Notes: generated by a model not told the origin, from the sequence alone. Positions 13,601 through 28,044 are shown, counted from the stretch's first letter. The stretch is 64,000 nucleotides of DNA from Syngnathus acus (GCF_901709675.1 NC_051101.1:10870501-10934500), one strand, 5' to 3'. A program made the numbers and translations.

Positions 13601-14822
13601 CCTGGCAAAAAGAAAGATAGGTTTGCAATCAACTGTGGTGTGTCCAGAAGAGCTAACAATAAGTCCAACGAGCTTTTTGCCTTATCAAACAGAGTTAGCA
13701 TGTAGGCAGAGCACATGCTGTTGACCGTTGGTTTGTCTGACTTCCACTGAAGCCTTCTCTCGAGATGGTTATCAATTTCTGCAGAGAGCAAAGCAGTTGC
13801 ACACTTTCATGCAGGCCTCCTCTATTACGCTTGCTTTTATTCAGTGTGGTTGTGGCTTTGCATCACAACAAAAATAAATAAACAAGATTTGTCCATAGAC
13901 TGAATCAGAAAGATGAAAAATAAGGACAACGCTGTAGTTGGCAAAGCGAAGCAGCTGCCACTCGAATGTCAAAAATAATGCGACATAACTCATTATCATA
14001 TGAAAATAATAGATTATATCACTACCGTGGCTGTGAGGAAGCATTTGCAATGAGCAAGGAGGCTCAATGGCCTGGTGCGGGAAGCTTAGGTGCAGCCCAA
14101 CATGCATGGCCTTTTAAAAGCCAGTTCCTGTTCATTTTCAAAGCTAGTCTGGAATGTACAAGACAATTCATTCATTTCCACTTGATCTTGCTCAGAGAGA
14201 TGAACTTAACCATACATTAAGTGCGATTACTTAACGGGCAATCATAACCATATTACCGTAATAGATAACGTTCTCACGATTACTTACACAAAAAATGCCC
14301 AAACCAATGACGCTAACTTGGGTAAGCTAACACTAGCTGCGATATGATAAATTTGCTTACTTTCGTTCAAATATAACCATTAAGTTCGAACATGTTTTGT
14401 TTGGGAATAGCGATCTGTGTATGTGTGTTTGACATAGCCGAAGAATGGCACAATCGATTGTCTTTCTGTGCCGGAAAGGCTAATCTTGGGCGAGCATTAG
14501 CGGCTAACTAGGTTACATGTAACCAGCAGCATGGAAGCTAACATCACCGTTTGCGACCCTTGTTCTTCATATCGTTTGATTTTAAATCATTACGTGGCGA
14601 ATAATTTGCAGAATAGGGTCAAGATTGTGTTATAAACAGACGTACACCCTCATTTCATGAAAGCGTCCATCCGGCATCAGAAGCATGCTAGCAGGGGGGA
14701 GGGTTTGTCTTAGCTTACTTGCGTGTATGGTTCGCTTAAATCTACACAACGTAAGGAAACTAATGCTATCTTTCGTGTGGTACTCACTTTAAAAAGTGTT
14801 TCAAGTCAAGAGACTCTTCCAT
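1125..14822 (-). CDS. setd2: Histone H3K36 trimethyltransferase SETD2, 21 coding exons
   Basis: SETD2 trimethylates H3 lysine 36 behind elongating RNA polymerase II in the nucleus. Exons in transcript order: 14822-14788, 12295-12274, 12077-8344, 8271-8140, 8060-7932, 7847-7724, 7657-7580, 7494-7397, 7065-6933, 6829-6695, 6619-6491, 6412-5360, 5249-5201, 5116-4819, 4735-3961, 3630-3505, 3170-3034, 2948-2840, 1868-1794, 1718-1617, 1286-1125. They total 7635 nt with consistent phases, giving 2544 residues (human about 2564). Visible parts: a long disordered SR/RS-rich N-terminus (exon 3), a cysteine-rich AWS (about 1280-1337), SET with NHSCEPNC and ELTFDYQF (about 1338-1455), post-SET CFCG, a low-charge linker, WW ([14 protein letters not shown], about 2375-2408), and a C-terminal SRI domain that binds the phosphorylated Pol II tail (about 2440-2540). 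Exon 7 and exon 15 donors (GTTCAT, GTGGGC) are weak. The start gives [10 protein letters not shown]. The gene looks intact. Confidence 0.96.
4540..4605 (-). repeat. CAG/CAA repeat coding 22 glutamines in setd2
   Basis: Exon 15 of setd2 carries 22 consecutive Gln codons, mostly CAG with three CAA interruptions near the 3' side. They sit just after a conserved [14 protein letters not shown] helix. From memory, mammalian SETD2 has only about four Gln at this place. A pure run of 11 CAG codons at one end makes length polymorphism likely. Confidence 0.95.
4905..5063 (-). repeat. Arg-Asp/Arg-Glu dipeptide repeat, 53 residues, in setd2
   Basis: Exon 14 of setd2 encodes 53 residues that are almost purely alternating Arg and Asp/Glu, with single Lys, His and two Trp substitutions. 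At DNA level it is an imperfect hexamer repeat (CGGGAC/CGTGAC-like on the coding strand). Such mixed-charge RD/RE tracts occur in nuclear speckle and splicing proteins. It precedes a basic RRRRRS patch and the SPPSSYER motif that is shared with mammalian SETD2. Confidence 0.92.
7100..7362. mobile_element. Short non-autonomous element with terminal inverted repeats
   Basis: The intron between setd2 exons 8 and 9 holds a roughly 260-bp element. A perfect 12-base inverted pair (ACTTATGAACTT at 7118-7129 and AAGTTCATAAGT at 7333-7344) extends outward imperfectly for about 25 bases at each side. There is no coding sequence inside, and the size and structure fit a MITE. The body contains repeated TACGAAC/TACAAAC words, a pattern I associate with a common fish interspersed repeat. 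The exact ends and target duplication are uncertain. Confidence 0.6.
12165..12235. repeat. Relic of an interspersed repeat (hAT-MITE-like end)
   Basis: In setd2 intron 2-1 the sequence GATTCTCAAATGGTGGGTC followed by GGACCCATTTTGGGTGG resembles the terminal part of fish hAT-type MITEs, which begin with a similar TCTCAAA..GGTGGGTC word. A similar word on the opposite strand (GGTTGAGAACC) lies near 3928 in another setd2 intron. Only fragments remain, so the call rests on recalled similarity. Confidence 0.3.
12296..14787. other. setd2 first intron, no gene seen
   Basis: This 2.5-kb intron lies between setd2 coding exon 1 and the 22-nt exon 2. It is AT-rich, and the short open frames on either strand have no recognisable similarity and no conserved start context. 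A possible alternative 5' exon of setd2 could hide here, but nothing in the sequence supports one. Confidence 0.6.
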
Positions 14823-15975
14823 CTTCAAAATTCCCAAGACGGTGTCCTTCGCCGAACATCAATCCCCAATGCGTGCCCGGCGTCAAATCGGTCCGGGGTT
14901 GACGGAGGTGATGGTCGGCTGACGCTCTGCTGCTCAGGGGCTCCGCTGCGCCTCAATGTTGTGCTATCCAACTAGCATTAGCTCACACTTGTGAGTACAC
15001 TTACTTACCAGTAGTGCCTATCCACAGTAATTGCGTCCACAACGATATCAGGCCCTCACGTTATGCCTCGACCTATCCGACGCTCCGATCCACTTGAAAC
15101 AGACAAAATAAGACGAGAAACATGCCTGCTATTTACATTTTCCTCTGCGGCATTTGGCGTGTCTTGTTGCGGCGACGTCACATGATGCACGGACACAGCT
15201 GGCCTGGTTTGGCCTGGCGTCAGTCAACACGGAACAGTAAATCGTGTAACACTGGCCCCGGTTCAACAATGTGGGTCGGGCATATCAAATACGTGCGCTA
15301 AACAGGAGGAAGCAAATTTGTGCATTGTGTGTTTTGTCCACTTTTAAACTCACAGTAGAGATAGTTATCAGAGGTTGTAAAAAGGATCAACTAAATTGCT
15401 GTAGAAGGAGTTCCAGATTCTATACAAAATCCTTTTGTCTGGGAATTTATATATATACGACAACGACCCAAAAATATCAAAGCAAGTCAATAATAGAGTA
15501 GCTTCAGAAAAAAACATCACCGTTTGGACTGGCCAAGTCAGAGCCTAGGACTCAACTCAACAGCGATTTCACATAAGACATTCATAGAATACATAATATG
15601 CAGAAGTACCCCAACACTGTGCCAAAATGTCTGAAACATATATATATTTTTAAAAAAATATGATAAAGTTAAACAATTAGGGCTTGTGATTTTATTTGAG
15701 CCACTCGTCATTTTTAGGAAAGTAAAAGCGCCGCTTAAATTAACAAAATATATCATTTGACACGGACCCCTGAAAATACAAGTATGCGTGTTGTGCCTTA
15801 CGACCAGTAGGCGGTGCTATACAGTTGTTATGAGTTGATGCTCACTTATTTCCTGAGCGAAGAAGACGGGCAAAGGCGGCTGTGAAGAAACGAGCGAATC
15901 GAGGCTGTGCTAAATATTGTTAGCATTTTTCCAAATACTTGCACAAGAGTCACCTTGTCGCTTGTGTAAGTTGAG
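14823..15975. promoter_or_regulatory. Divergent intergenic region of setd2 and rbm12b
   Basis: setd2 is read leftward from 14822. rbm12b is read rightward, with a candidate non-coding first exon ending at the donor GT at about 15967 (CGCTTGTGTAAGTTG). The DNA close to setd2 exon 1 (14823-15210) is richer in CpG than its surroundings, as expected of a housekeeping promoter. No TATA box stands out. A CTCF-like but imperfect word, CCAGTAGGCGGTGCTA, sits at about 15806. Transcription start sites are inferred only. Confidence 0.45.
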
Positions 15976-17462
15976 TTGCTGGTTAATGTGGGTATTTTAT
16001 TGTAATAATGAACGCATTATTTGAATTTGGAGTGAATTATTTAGGAATGCCTCGGTGGGCCTGTGGCTAACGTTTTAGCATTGTGCTACGTCTTTTTGCC
16101 TTGACGACCGAGCAGCATTTAAGCATTGGGATTGCTCAAGTAATGTCTTCGACATATAGGATGGATGGGTATTGGGAAAACAACATTGCTTTCTGGATGC
16201 GTTTGATCGTTGACGGGTGGTCACAAATGAGGAACGTGTGTATTGGCGGAGGAAAACTAGCGGAACTGACGACAACTTGGCCTGCAGTATTGGGCGAGAC
16301 TGCTTCAAAGCATGGTTGTGGGGTTTCATTGAATGACTCTGGAAAAGCTTGCAGTTTCCCATAGATTGGTGTTAAAATGTTATCATTTACACAGTTTCGT
16401 GTCCCTTTTCTCCTCGAGTACAATCACGTGGTATTTCCCAACCCTTAATGGTTTGTATCACACTTCCCCTTTCTTGAAAAATAATTATTTCAGCAAATTA
16501 AAAGCCAATTCTACGACACAATTGATATCTTCCAGCACATAGTATAATTACTTATTGGTCTATATTGCTTGGTGTTGTATTGCAGTACTTGAAATGTTCA
16601 TGGAATGGGTTTTACTGTTTGTCCCAAGTGGTGGATGGCCACATTCTACTGATCCCCTTTTATCCCCCTTTTGTGCGGTGACTGACTACATTGGAGAACA
16701 AAAGGGATTGTTACCGCAGTTTTGTGAGTGGCCACGACGGGAATTTTATTTTGTGGTGTGGGACACAGGATACAATCTAGTTTATTTGTAAAGTAGGCAA
16801 GCAATTTAAAATGGTGTAACGTTGCTGTAAATTTGTTGTGTGAATTAGCTTTGATACATTTAAAACACTGAATAAGGGATTATGGTGTTGGATTTTTGTT
16901 TAGATGGTTTTTCTATTGAATGCAAGATGGAAAGAATGATCTCTCAAAACAGTTGCAAGCAGGATTTTTTTTTTTTTTAGTGATAGCCAGCTTCTGGGTG
17001 GTTCATCAATCAATATTGGGTATATATAGGAGTTTGTACCGGTGATGGTTATGACCGACTTCTCTGTGGACGGCGGGAGAGTTGGGGGCAAGAGGTTGCT
17101 ATAAATCACATTCTCTTTCCAAGCTCCAAAGTTGGCACGAACAGCAGTGTGATTGGTAGAAATGTTGATTAGTTTCTCAGCCTGTAATTTAATTTGCGCC
17201 ATAGACAGTGGTCAGAATATTATGGTTATGTTGGGTAATTTATGTTTTGATGTACAGTGGTGCTTTGAGTGCCAGTTGTTCACAGCAGTACTTGCTGTTG
17301 TGTGTGGCGCCGCCATTTTGGGCTTTTGATACCTTTTCTGAATTTTTGTCTTAAATGAAATATCTTCTCAGGTTTTTTTATGGTGACATGTTGGAATGGC
17401 AGGCAGTGTCGAGCTGAGAAGCTCTGAGGGGAATAATGTTGTTCTATACCCTTCTGTCTGCA
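15976..17462 (+). other. Probable 5' intron of rbm12b
   Basis: No coding sequence is recognised in this 1.5-kb interval. It ends in a pyrimidine-rich acceptor, CCCTTCTGTCTGCAG, 11 bases before the rbm12b start codon. In vertebrates RBM12B has non-coding 5' exons and a single coding exon, so this is most simply its last 5' intron. It includes a poly-T run at about 16963-16977. Confidence 0.55.
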
Positions 17463-17473
17463 GGTGCCTCAGC

Positions 17474-19316
17474 ATGGCAGTCGTCATCCGTTTACAGGGA
17501 TTGAGGATCACTGCCGGTTCGCAGGATATTCGCAAATTCTTCACTGGACTCAAAATTCCAGATGGTGGTGTGCACATAATCGGAGGAGAGAAGGAGGAAG
17601 CTTTCATTATTTTTGCTTCCGACGAAGACGCGAGAAGAGCCATGACGCGCTCAGGGGGGCAAATCCGCGGGGGATCTGTGACTTTGCTGCTCAGTAGCAA
17701 ATCAGAGATGCAGAGTGTATTTGAGAAAAGTGCCATCAATGCGGAGCTGGAGAAAAAGAGAAATCTTGAAGATAACGCAAGGCATGCCCGAAGATCCGCG
17801 GAGTCCGATTCCAACAAGAGGCCGGCGAGTAAAGTGGACATGAGTCCTCCACCGCGCCAAAAGAGACCAAACTCAAATGAAGACGCTCCGAACATCGTCT
17901 CCCCGTGTGTTTTCCTCAAAGGGCTGCCTTTCAATGTGTGCCCAAAGAGAAATTGTGGATTTTTTCAAGGGTTTACACATCGTTGACCTCGTCCTGTTGA
18001 AAAACGCAACCGGACGAAACAACGGAATGGGTCTCGTGAAATTTTCAAGCACAGCGGAAGTAGCGGAAGCCTTGAAGAGGGACAGGGACTACATCGGTTC
18101 TCGCTATGTGGAGATTTGTCCCACGACGGAGGAGGACTGGCGACGGTCAACCGGGAGGCCACCCGTGCGGGGCAACCCGGGAGGCGACAGGTTTGAAAGA
18201 CGTGGATCGCCTTTGCGTGGTCAAATGAGGTCACAGTCACCAATAGGCCAGAGGGGGTCATCGCCCAATGATGAGTTCTGCATTATGGTGGAGAATCTCT
18301 CCTTTGCAGTGGAAACGGAGGACATCAAAAGACTTTTTCACCACGCAAGGCTCGATGATGACCAGATCTTGTTCATGAATTTTGACGACCGGAAAAGTAG
18401 GTCCGCCTTTGTGCTCTTCAAGACCATGCGCGAGTTTCGCGAAGCAACAGAAGAGGAGACAAAGCCCTTTTTCAATCGATTGATTCATATCCGGCCGATC
18501 TCCAGAGAAAAAATGGTGGCCATCATGGAGTCTCAGAAAATGGATGTCAGCCCTTGTGGGAACTCTAGAAGAAGTAGAAGTAATGAGAGGACTTCATCCA
18601 ACCCTAGGGATCATTCTGACACAGAGAAGTGCTTGCTGGTGCAAAATCTACCCTTCGACGTACGCAAAATGGAGGTCATGGACTTGTTCGTTGGGATGAA
18701 CCCGTCGGACGATGACGTGCACTTGCTGCGTGACAACACAGGTTCGGGGACCGGCAAGGCTTTGGTTCTCTTCCACTCCGACTCAGCGGCCATGAAGGCC
18801 CTCTCTCTCGACGGGCAGAGGTTTCTCGGTGCAAAGCTTGCTCTCAAATACGTCACTCGTGCTCACATGCGGGAGTTGATCGCCGGGCCACAGCAAAGAT
18901 TCAAAGAGTTCCAAGGCGCAGATGAGGAGTGCTCCGACCTCAGGGGCTCTCGTGGCGCTAACATGCCAATGAATGCGGGGCCTCAAAACTACGGCGGCTA
19001 TAATTCTGCCGGCCACCCATTCGACAGAGGCAACGGTGCTCGTAGCAGCGGAGGTCCACCGAGGCACAATTTTACCGAGCCCAAATGTGTGAAGCTAGTT
19101 AATTTACCATTCCAAATCAAAGTAGAAGAAATCTACGATTTTTGCCACGGATATCGTATTCTTCCGGGATCCATCTCATTGCAGTACGATAGGGGCGGAG
19201 CTTTTAAAGGGAGCGCAACTGTAGTATTTGAGACTCGGGAGGAGGCCGTTGTAGCAGTGGAGGAACTCAATGGAAGGCCAATTGGTTCGAGAAAGATTCA
19301 ACTACTCTTTGTTTAA
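17474..19316 (+). CDS. rbm12b: RNA-binding protein 12B, five RRMs, with a one-base frameshift
   Basis: RBM12B is a nuclear RNA-binding protein of the RBM12/hnRNP F-H-like group, with poorly known targets. The start chosen is the first ATG after the acceptor (MAVVIRLQGLR), which begins RRM1 directly as in the family. RRMs lie at about residues 1-80, 146-222, 267-345, 384-462 and 535-613. The last ends right at the stop with RKIQLLFV. Between GLPFNV (17921-17938) and REIVDFFKGL (17946 on) there are seven bases where the RRM2 fold needs six. The frame therefore shifts by +1, and the uncorrected first frame stops at 17986 after about 170 residues. Everything after the shift is clean, family-like sequence. 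The shift lies in CCCAAA, so an assembly or base-calling indel is as likely as a real lesion. Without it the protein is about 613 residues. Confidence 0.9.
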
Positions 19317-20845
19317 AAGTGACTTTGGAATTTTGATAGCCAGCGAGCTCAAGTGGTCTAGTTTGAACACTTTAAAAGCGAAATATATTTTTGAGTAACA
19401 TGTAGTTGGTTTCCCCCTGTCTTATTTTTTGCCAGTCTGTTTATTCATTGTCCATTTGAATGGCGTGTTAGTCGCTGCATTTGAAATTATATTTTCTGTT
19501 TTGTATAAGTTTTGACTTCATCCAGGGGAAATCCGTTTATGCTATTGTTTGTTTTATACAGTTTATTTTACGCTGTATGTTTAAAGTGGTGTTTATTAAA
19601 ATGGATCATCTTCATTCACTTGTTCTTGACTTTGTATTTTATAAATTATGTGAGAAAAGCAACAGTGTTTGTTCTTTGCGTCACCAAACTAATAATTAGA
19701 TTTTTTGGGGGGGGGGGGGGGTGAAATTTGAAGAGTAGTTTCAATTAATAAAAGAAAATTAACATGGATATTAGCTTATTACTAATGTATAGAGCAAATT
19801 ACTAGAGTATTAGTAGGTAAGTGAATTTAACTTTGAAATTATTAGCTTTTATTTTGAAAGTACCGGATTTCACCGGATTTAATTTACTAGCTTTATACCA
19901 CCGTGGAAGAAGAGCGACCGACATCGAACTTGCAGGTGAATTTGGAAATTAACTTATGAATATAGAAACTAGTTCACGTGTATTTGCGACTAGTAAAAAA
20001 CCCTCCACTTAACGTTTTACAACATTTTTGAGTCAAAACCGAAGGACGAAGCATTGCCATCAATTAAACCCGTCAAACTTTGTTGTTCCAAGTTAATTGT
20101 TAAAATAAATGGCATGCAGTGTAAACCTTTGTTTGTAATCGCTATTTTATAAAGGGTAAACTAGTCTTCCCTCGTGGACACCAACTTCACACAGAACTGT
20201 CGCGTTGTAGTGACAGCTCACACGAGAAAAGTACATCAATGTTTTCCTCTAATAATAGTAAAGTAGTAACTATCGTCGAAAGCGCTCTACAATGATAGTT
20301 AAATATTTTTTTAACGCGGCGATCGTGTTGTCATTAGCTCCATCCTTTAGCTAACATGGCTACCACACGAGCAATTTTATCGTGCGTAAACAAGTTTTCA
20401 ACTTTTAGAAAAGAATAATTTAGTGTTAACATCGTTTAACATCTTAAAGCTGGTACTCCAGTAGCACATTTTAATTGTCGGTTTATCCATCGTCTAACAT
20501 CAACATTGGTACTTAACTCACAAGTACCTAGCTCAAATTGTGAAATCGACTATAAACTGACAAAATGTACATTTTTTGCCAACTTGTGTGAAAGTCCTGC
20601 TTAGCCTCGAGTTATATAAGGGCTTCATTTCTTCCTTTCAGAATCAATATTTCGTATCTAGATGTACTGCAAACCATCATGACTGCATTTGTCAATCTGC
20701 ACCCACAGAAAAATTCGAGCTCAAATTCGTGCACAAACCTAAATCCCCCACTTTAGAACACACAGCATACACACAATGTCAGCTTCTAGAAATGCCAGCT
20801 AAAATGTCATGATGAAATCCCAAAGCAGATTTGTACCTTATTGAC
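19317..20845. other. rbm12b 3'UTR and intergenic DNA
   Basis: AT-rich sequence follows the rbm12b stop. A G-homopolymer lies at 19707-19721 and an AATAAA at about 19747-19752 that may serve rbm12b. No coding sequence is visible. The right part, after about 20330, should contain the C8orf88 promoter and any 5'UTR exon. A pyrimidine-tract acceptor-like TTCCTTTCAG at 20632-20641 could start the UTR part of its first coding exon. Confidence 0.45.
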
Positions 20846-21514
<669 letters not shown>

Positions 21515-23009
21515 TCGCCAGTCGCTGCCTACAATAGAGATAGGCAACACTACCACACCACTACATCATTGTTTTTGTTTTTTCTTATAGTTAACTTATT
21601 TTCTTTACGAGAAAACATGTATCATTGTATTATTGTATATTTGGTTGATGTTTGCACTGTTTTTTGTGACAACGCTCATTAAAGCATTTGTGGAAAAATA
21701 CGCAAGATGGATGCCTGCATACATTTGAATTTTATTTAACCTCATTATGGTTTTTCCCATGTATTTTTTTTGTGTGATACTTTTTGTTGACTTGACATGT
21801 CTAGTAAAGTACTTTGGGGCTTTGCATGTGAAAGCGAGACACGATAGAAGACATTAAGTCTAAATATTAGGAGACTCATTAGAATTTGGAAGCTTGAAGT
21901 GGGGATACATTCATTTGGAGTTAGTTAGAAGTTAGTGAGCATTCAATAAATCAGATATATTGGGGCCATCCTTGATGTTAGTAAAGGTAAAAGTGGGCAA
22001 AAGTAAATATGTCCTATTAAGAGGACAGCTAGTGACATCTAGCGGTGAATTAATAGAATGCAACAATATAAATTAGGAGCGTGTGCATTTTGAAACGCGC
22101 ACCACGGCACCAGCCTAAAAAAAGACCGATTAATGTGAGAAAACCGCAATCACGTGTCGCCAAAAATGTTTTAACACTTATGTTAAGGCTTTTCGACTGC
22201 CATAAATCAGTCACTTAAAATAGTGCATCTTTCGTCATACGTCTATGCGTTTAGTGACAGACAGAAAATTAATGCTCTTTATTTGGTTAGTTGTTATTCA
22301 TACTACACCGAGTAAGTACATTTGTGTGTAATTTAAGAGGTGGTAAAAATATAAAACCTCAATCGCCGTTGGCTTGCTTGCTATTTGTTGGTAGACACAC
22401 TGATCACGTCTTGGGCTGATGAAACTCATCAAAGAAGCAGGCAATTGTCATTCAAAATTGACTGCTCAGAAAAGATGAAACCCGACTTTCATCAAAGCTA
22501 ATGGATCATAAAGGTTTCTTTAAAGAGTCACACGAAAGGGAGCAAACAAAACTAACGTGATCAACGCTACACGTTCAAAACGACTCACCGGCAAACTTCA
22601 GGTAGGATCCACGTTGTTTTAATACCCATTGAATGTAAATGATCACTTTAAAGGAGTCAATAAATAAATAAAACGCAGTTTGTTTTGTTGAAACCGGGCT
22701 CCACCCCAATTGATTGTTGATATGAGGGCAGCCACCTTGAAAGTCGAGGTCAGGTCAAAGGTTGCGAACTTTCTCCATCTTTCCGAGCTGACCATCCGGG
22801 TTCACGGTGCATTCAGGTGACCCCGTTTTGAATAGGGAAAAGCAAAGATCGCTTTCAACAATGACCTGAAAATGCGCTTTTACCTTCTCATTTTCGCTTG
22901 GTCGTCACAGACCGCTGTACCTTAAACGGCCTGACATTCTACAAAGTATTGTTTTAAATACTTTTTTGTTTTGATATTTGGTTTATTCGGTCATTTTTCC
23001 CGAGACAGG
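21515..23009. other. C8orf88 3'UTR and upp promoter interval
   Basis: No gene was seen in this 1.5-kb interval. It is AT-rich on the left. From about 22680 it becomes richer in mixed sequence, with candidate promoter DNA of the uridine phosphorylase gene ahead of the start at 23010. The word GACATCTAGCGGTGAAT at about 22033 resembles a dispersed CTAGTGG-type motif found several times in the window. Confidence 0.4.
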
Positions 23010-25011
<2,002 letters not shown>

Positions 25012-25888
25012 CCACTTTTTGCCATCATGACTGTGAATTCCTGATGTCTCAACTTGAAATATGAATGCACATTTTACTTGAATTAACTATTTTTGTGCTG
25101 GTTCTTTTCCTATTCAAGAGAAACATCACTTTTTCTCAGTATTGTAATACAGTGCCTTGTTTTTATTTGGCTGTAATTTGTCATTTCAATAAAGCATGCA
25201 GCTATGCTCTCTGTTGTTCAGCAACTTAATTCACCTTTAATTATTGCATTCTGTATTATAGCCATTACGAATTAAACTCAACAGCCGCACTAAGTAAACC
25301 AACACAAACCAGTAAGAACTGCCATCTAAGAGATTTTACTAATAAGTACAGCTTTTTTGGAAAACGTGCACTTTTTTTTTTTTGCACGCAATGTTTTGTT
25401 TGCTGGGCAGCAACAGCATTAAACGTCCCAAGGTCCTTCGCTAGAGGGCATCCGGGACCTCTCTCAAATGACATCATTACCTAGACAGGAAGTAAACCGA
25501 AGACTACGGAAGCGCGCTTGGTTTAAGCACTCAAACAGAAGCTAATCATCCATTTGACTGCATCAGATAAACACGCAACTTAAGTGGTGAATCGGTAACA
25601 TTAGTTACACTAAAACTGCAACGACGAAAGAGGTAAGTTACGACTGCGGGCCTAAGTTATTATATCAGCACCGTTATTTGTAGTACTGCTTGGTTGCAGT
25701 GTAGAAGTGCGGGCCGCTTTCGTTAGCATGGTAGCTACCACAGTGCTACCGAGAGTAATACTGTAACGTGGAAATTATATTAATATGGGATAACCTTTAT
25801 TCAATTACCTCAACAAATAGCTCGCTCGCCGCTGTCCAAAAGAAACCTTTGTGAGACAAACATCGTTGAACAAGTGTTGTGATTGCAG
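25012..25888 (+). promoter_or_regulatory. upp 3'UTR and promoter plus first exon of zinc-finger gene A
   Basis: The left part is the upp 3'UTR, with its poly(A) signal at 25188. Next comes the promoter-like segment that recurs in every array unit: CTAGAGGGCA (25441-25450), AAATGACATCATTAC, then CGGAAGCGCGC (25507-25517, an ETS-like core next to a GC box). A non-coding exon with donor GAG|GTAAGT ends at 25632. The following intron runs to the acceptor ATTGCAG at 25888. Confidence 0.6.
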
Positions 25889-25895
25889 TGTGAAA

Positions 25896-27550
25896 ATGTT
25901 TGCAAGGACCTCAGCACAGTACGTGGAGGAAGAGGACCATAGTCGTCGACGACTGGAAGATCTTTGGCTGCAGCCATATGTTGTGTTACGCAGAGTTGGT
26001 TAGTACTTGCTTAGAAAATAACTATTTTCTATTGCGAATTCTCTTCCAGTGTCCATTTTTAGTAGAATTCTATCAAAATCATGTGTGATAGGTAGATTGA
26101 AAAAGTCCTTGGATATGATTCGTTAGTTTCTCTTCAACTGTAACTTTTATTGTTAATATACGTTGATATGTCTTTGCCTTGTTTTGCAGACATTAGTGAA
26201 GCTATTCGTCCTAAGCATCAGGAGCCAGAGCGCACATGCATCAAAGAGGAAGATGTGGGCAAAGAGGTCCACCACTTGAATCAACAAATGGTGCCCACGT
26301 TACTTTGCACCATTAAAGAGGAGGAAGAGCCAGAGCGGCCTTGTATTAAAGAGGAAGATGTGGGCAAAGAGGTCCTTTGCACCATAGAAGAGGAGGAAGA
26401 GCCGGAGCGGCCTTGTATTAAAGAGGAGGGAGAAGACTCCTGCAACATTAAAGAGGAGGAGGATACCTTCGAGATGCCATCGACCGGTGTTCCTGTGAAG
26501 AGTTTAGATGAGGGTCAACATGAGGTGATCAAAGGGGCGGCGCCGCCAAGCTGCAGCTCAAGTCAACAAATGACCAGAGAAGGTGATGGAGACCACTGTG
26601 GAGGATCACAAGCAGCTCCACCATCAGATAGTGATGACGTGACGAAAAACTATTCCTGCTCAGATTGTGGCAAAAAATTTGCTCAAAGGGGAAGTTTAAA
26701 AATGCACACAAGAACCCACACTGGTGAGAAACCCTTTTCATGCTCAGTTTGTGGGCAAAAATTCTCTCAGAGGGGACATTTAAAAAGGCACACAAGAATC
26801 CACACTGGACAGGAACATTTTTCATGCTCAGTTTGTGGCAAAAGTTTCAATTGGAAGGAAACCTTAAAAAGGCACACGAGAACCCACACTGGCGAGAAAC
26901 CTTTTTCATGCTCAGATTGTGGCCAAACATTCTCTCAGAATGAACACTTGATAAAGCACACAAGAACCCACACTGGTGAGAAACTTTTTTCATGCTCAGT
27001 TTGTGGCCAAAAATTCAGTCTAAAAGAAGCTTTTAACCAGCACAAGAAAATCCACACTGGTGAGAAACCTTTTTCATGCTTAGTTTGTGGCCAAAAATTC
27101 TCTCAGAGCAAGTATTTAAAAAAGCACACAAAAACCCACATAGGTGAGAAACGTTTTTCATGCTCAGTTTGTGGCCAAAAATTTGCTCGGGGGGAAAGTC
27201 TAAAAATGCACACAAGAACCCACACTGGCGAGAAACCTTTTTCATGCTCAGTTTGTGGCCAAAAATTTGCTCGGAGTGACTATTTAAAAAATCACACAAG
27301 AATCCACACTGGCGAGAAACCTTTTTCATGCTCAGTTTGTGGCCAAATATTCTCTCACAGGGGAAATTTAATTATGCACACAAGAACCCACACTGGCGAG
27401 AAACCTTTTTCATGCTCAGTTTGTGGCAAAAGATTTGTAGCGAAGCAAAGGTTAAAAGGTCATATTAGAATCCACACTGGTGAGAACCCTGTCGCCTGCT
27501 CAGCCAAAGAGAATTCCGAGTATGTTGGGGAGATGAGCAATGATTCGTGA
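25896..27550 (+). CDS. C2H2 zinc-finger protein, array copy A, 10 fingers
   Basis: A predicted nuclear DNA-binding protein of 487 residues. The first coding exon (25896-25998; [20 protein letters not shown]...) ends in phase 1 and joins the large exon (26190-27550) at DISEAIRPKHQEPE. Order of parts: a short charged N-terminal module (1-35), an acidic region with five IKEE motifs that fit the ψKxE sumoylation consensus, a Ser-rich linker ([30 protein letters not shown]), then ten contiguous C-x2-C-x12-H-x3-H fingers with TGEKP linkers and a short tail ending EMSNDS. There is no KRAB or SCAN domain. The N-terminus belongs to a large teleost zinc-finger family. Targets are unknown. The start is chosen because the same exon is present and spliced alike in all four copies. 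A poly(A) signal lies at 27948-27953. Confidence 0.88.
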
Positions 27551-27880
27551 AGTTTTCACCTTCTATTTGAGACTTCATGAGTTTTTGCATCAATGGCAAC
27601 TCTATTTACCTTTTGATTGGGATGCTGAAATCTTTTCCTTCACCACAGTGAGAAGTTCATATTTTCGTCGTAATGAATTTGAGAATATACTAGTTAACCG
27701 GCGCCGGGATGATAATAGTTTTGTAATTTTCATTATACTTGATGTTTATTTTGTTTTTAGTTGTGAATTTTAACTGTAATTACTTTTAATTCATATTCAG
27801 GGCGAGTTGCTTAGTTTCTATTAGTGTTTAGGGTTTTGTTAACCTTTTCATGTTCAGGTTTTTGCCCCCATATTTTGCAG

Positions 27881-28013
27881 TGAAAATAGATGAAGCAATT
27901 TGTGTAGAAATGCTGAATGAAAAAATGTGGAATGCTTTGAATCATGAAATAAAATGTGAATTATTCGGAATGTATGTGTGGGGTACTATATTAAGAAGCA
28001 GACCGAGGCACTG
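27881..28013 (+). other. Candidate alternative last exon of zinc-finger copy A (degenerate)
   Basis: After the zinc-finger stop, a pyrimidine tract and TTTTGCAG precede a phase-compatible frame beginning KIDEAICVEMLN. Joining it to the first coding exon keeps the frame. In this copy a small deletion changes the end of the frame, which runs on across the duplication junction to a stop at about 28011-28013. Copies B and D keep a 24-residue version. Confidence 0.35.
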
Positions 28014-28044
28014 ACAATCCTTCACAGATGACCACTTTTTGCCA
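27978..28044 (+). pseudogene. Relic of the last upp exon, junction A/B
   Basis: Starting at GTGGGGTACTA the sequence copies the end of uridine phosphorylase: the frame still reads VGYYIKKQTEALTILHR and stop, with only a few changes from 25011 back to 24959. The first part of upp is absent, so it cannot be expressed as an enzyme. It marks the boundary between array units A and B. The copy continues into upp 3'UTR sequence until an insertion starts at 28045. Confidence 0.9.

Noticed and set aside
17939-17945. Programmed ribosomal frameshifting in rbm12b
   Set aside because: No slippery heptamer or downstream pseudoknot is apparent, and the family has no such mechanism. An indel is simpler.
27978-28029. 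The readable upp tail after copy A as a functional exon
   Set aside because: No preceding upp exons exist in the unit, and sister relics have lost the stop or the whole coding part, so it is decaying.
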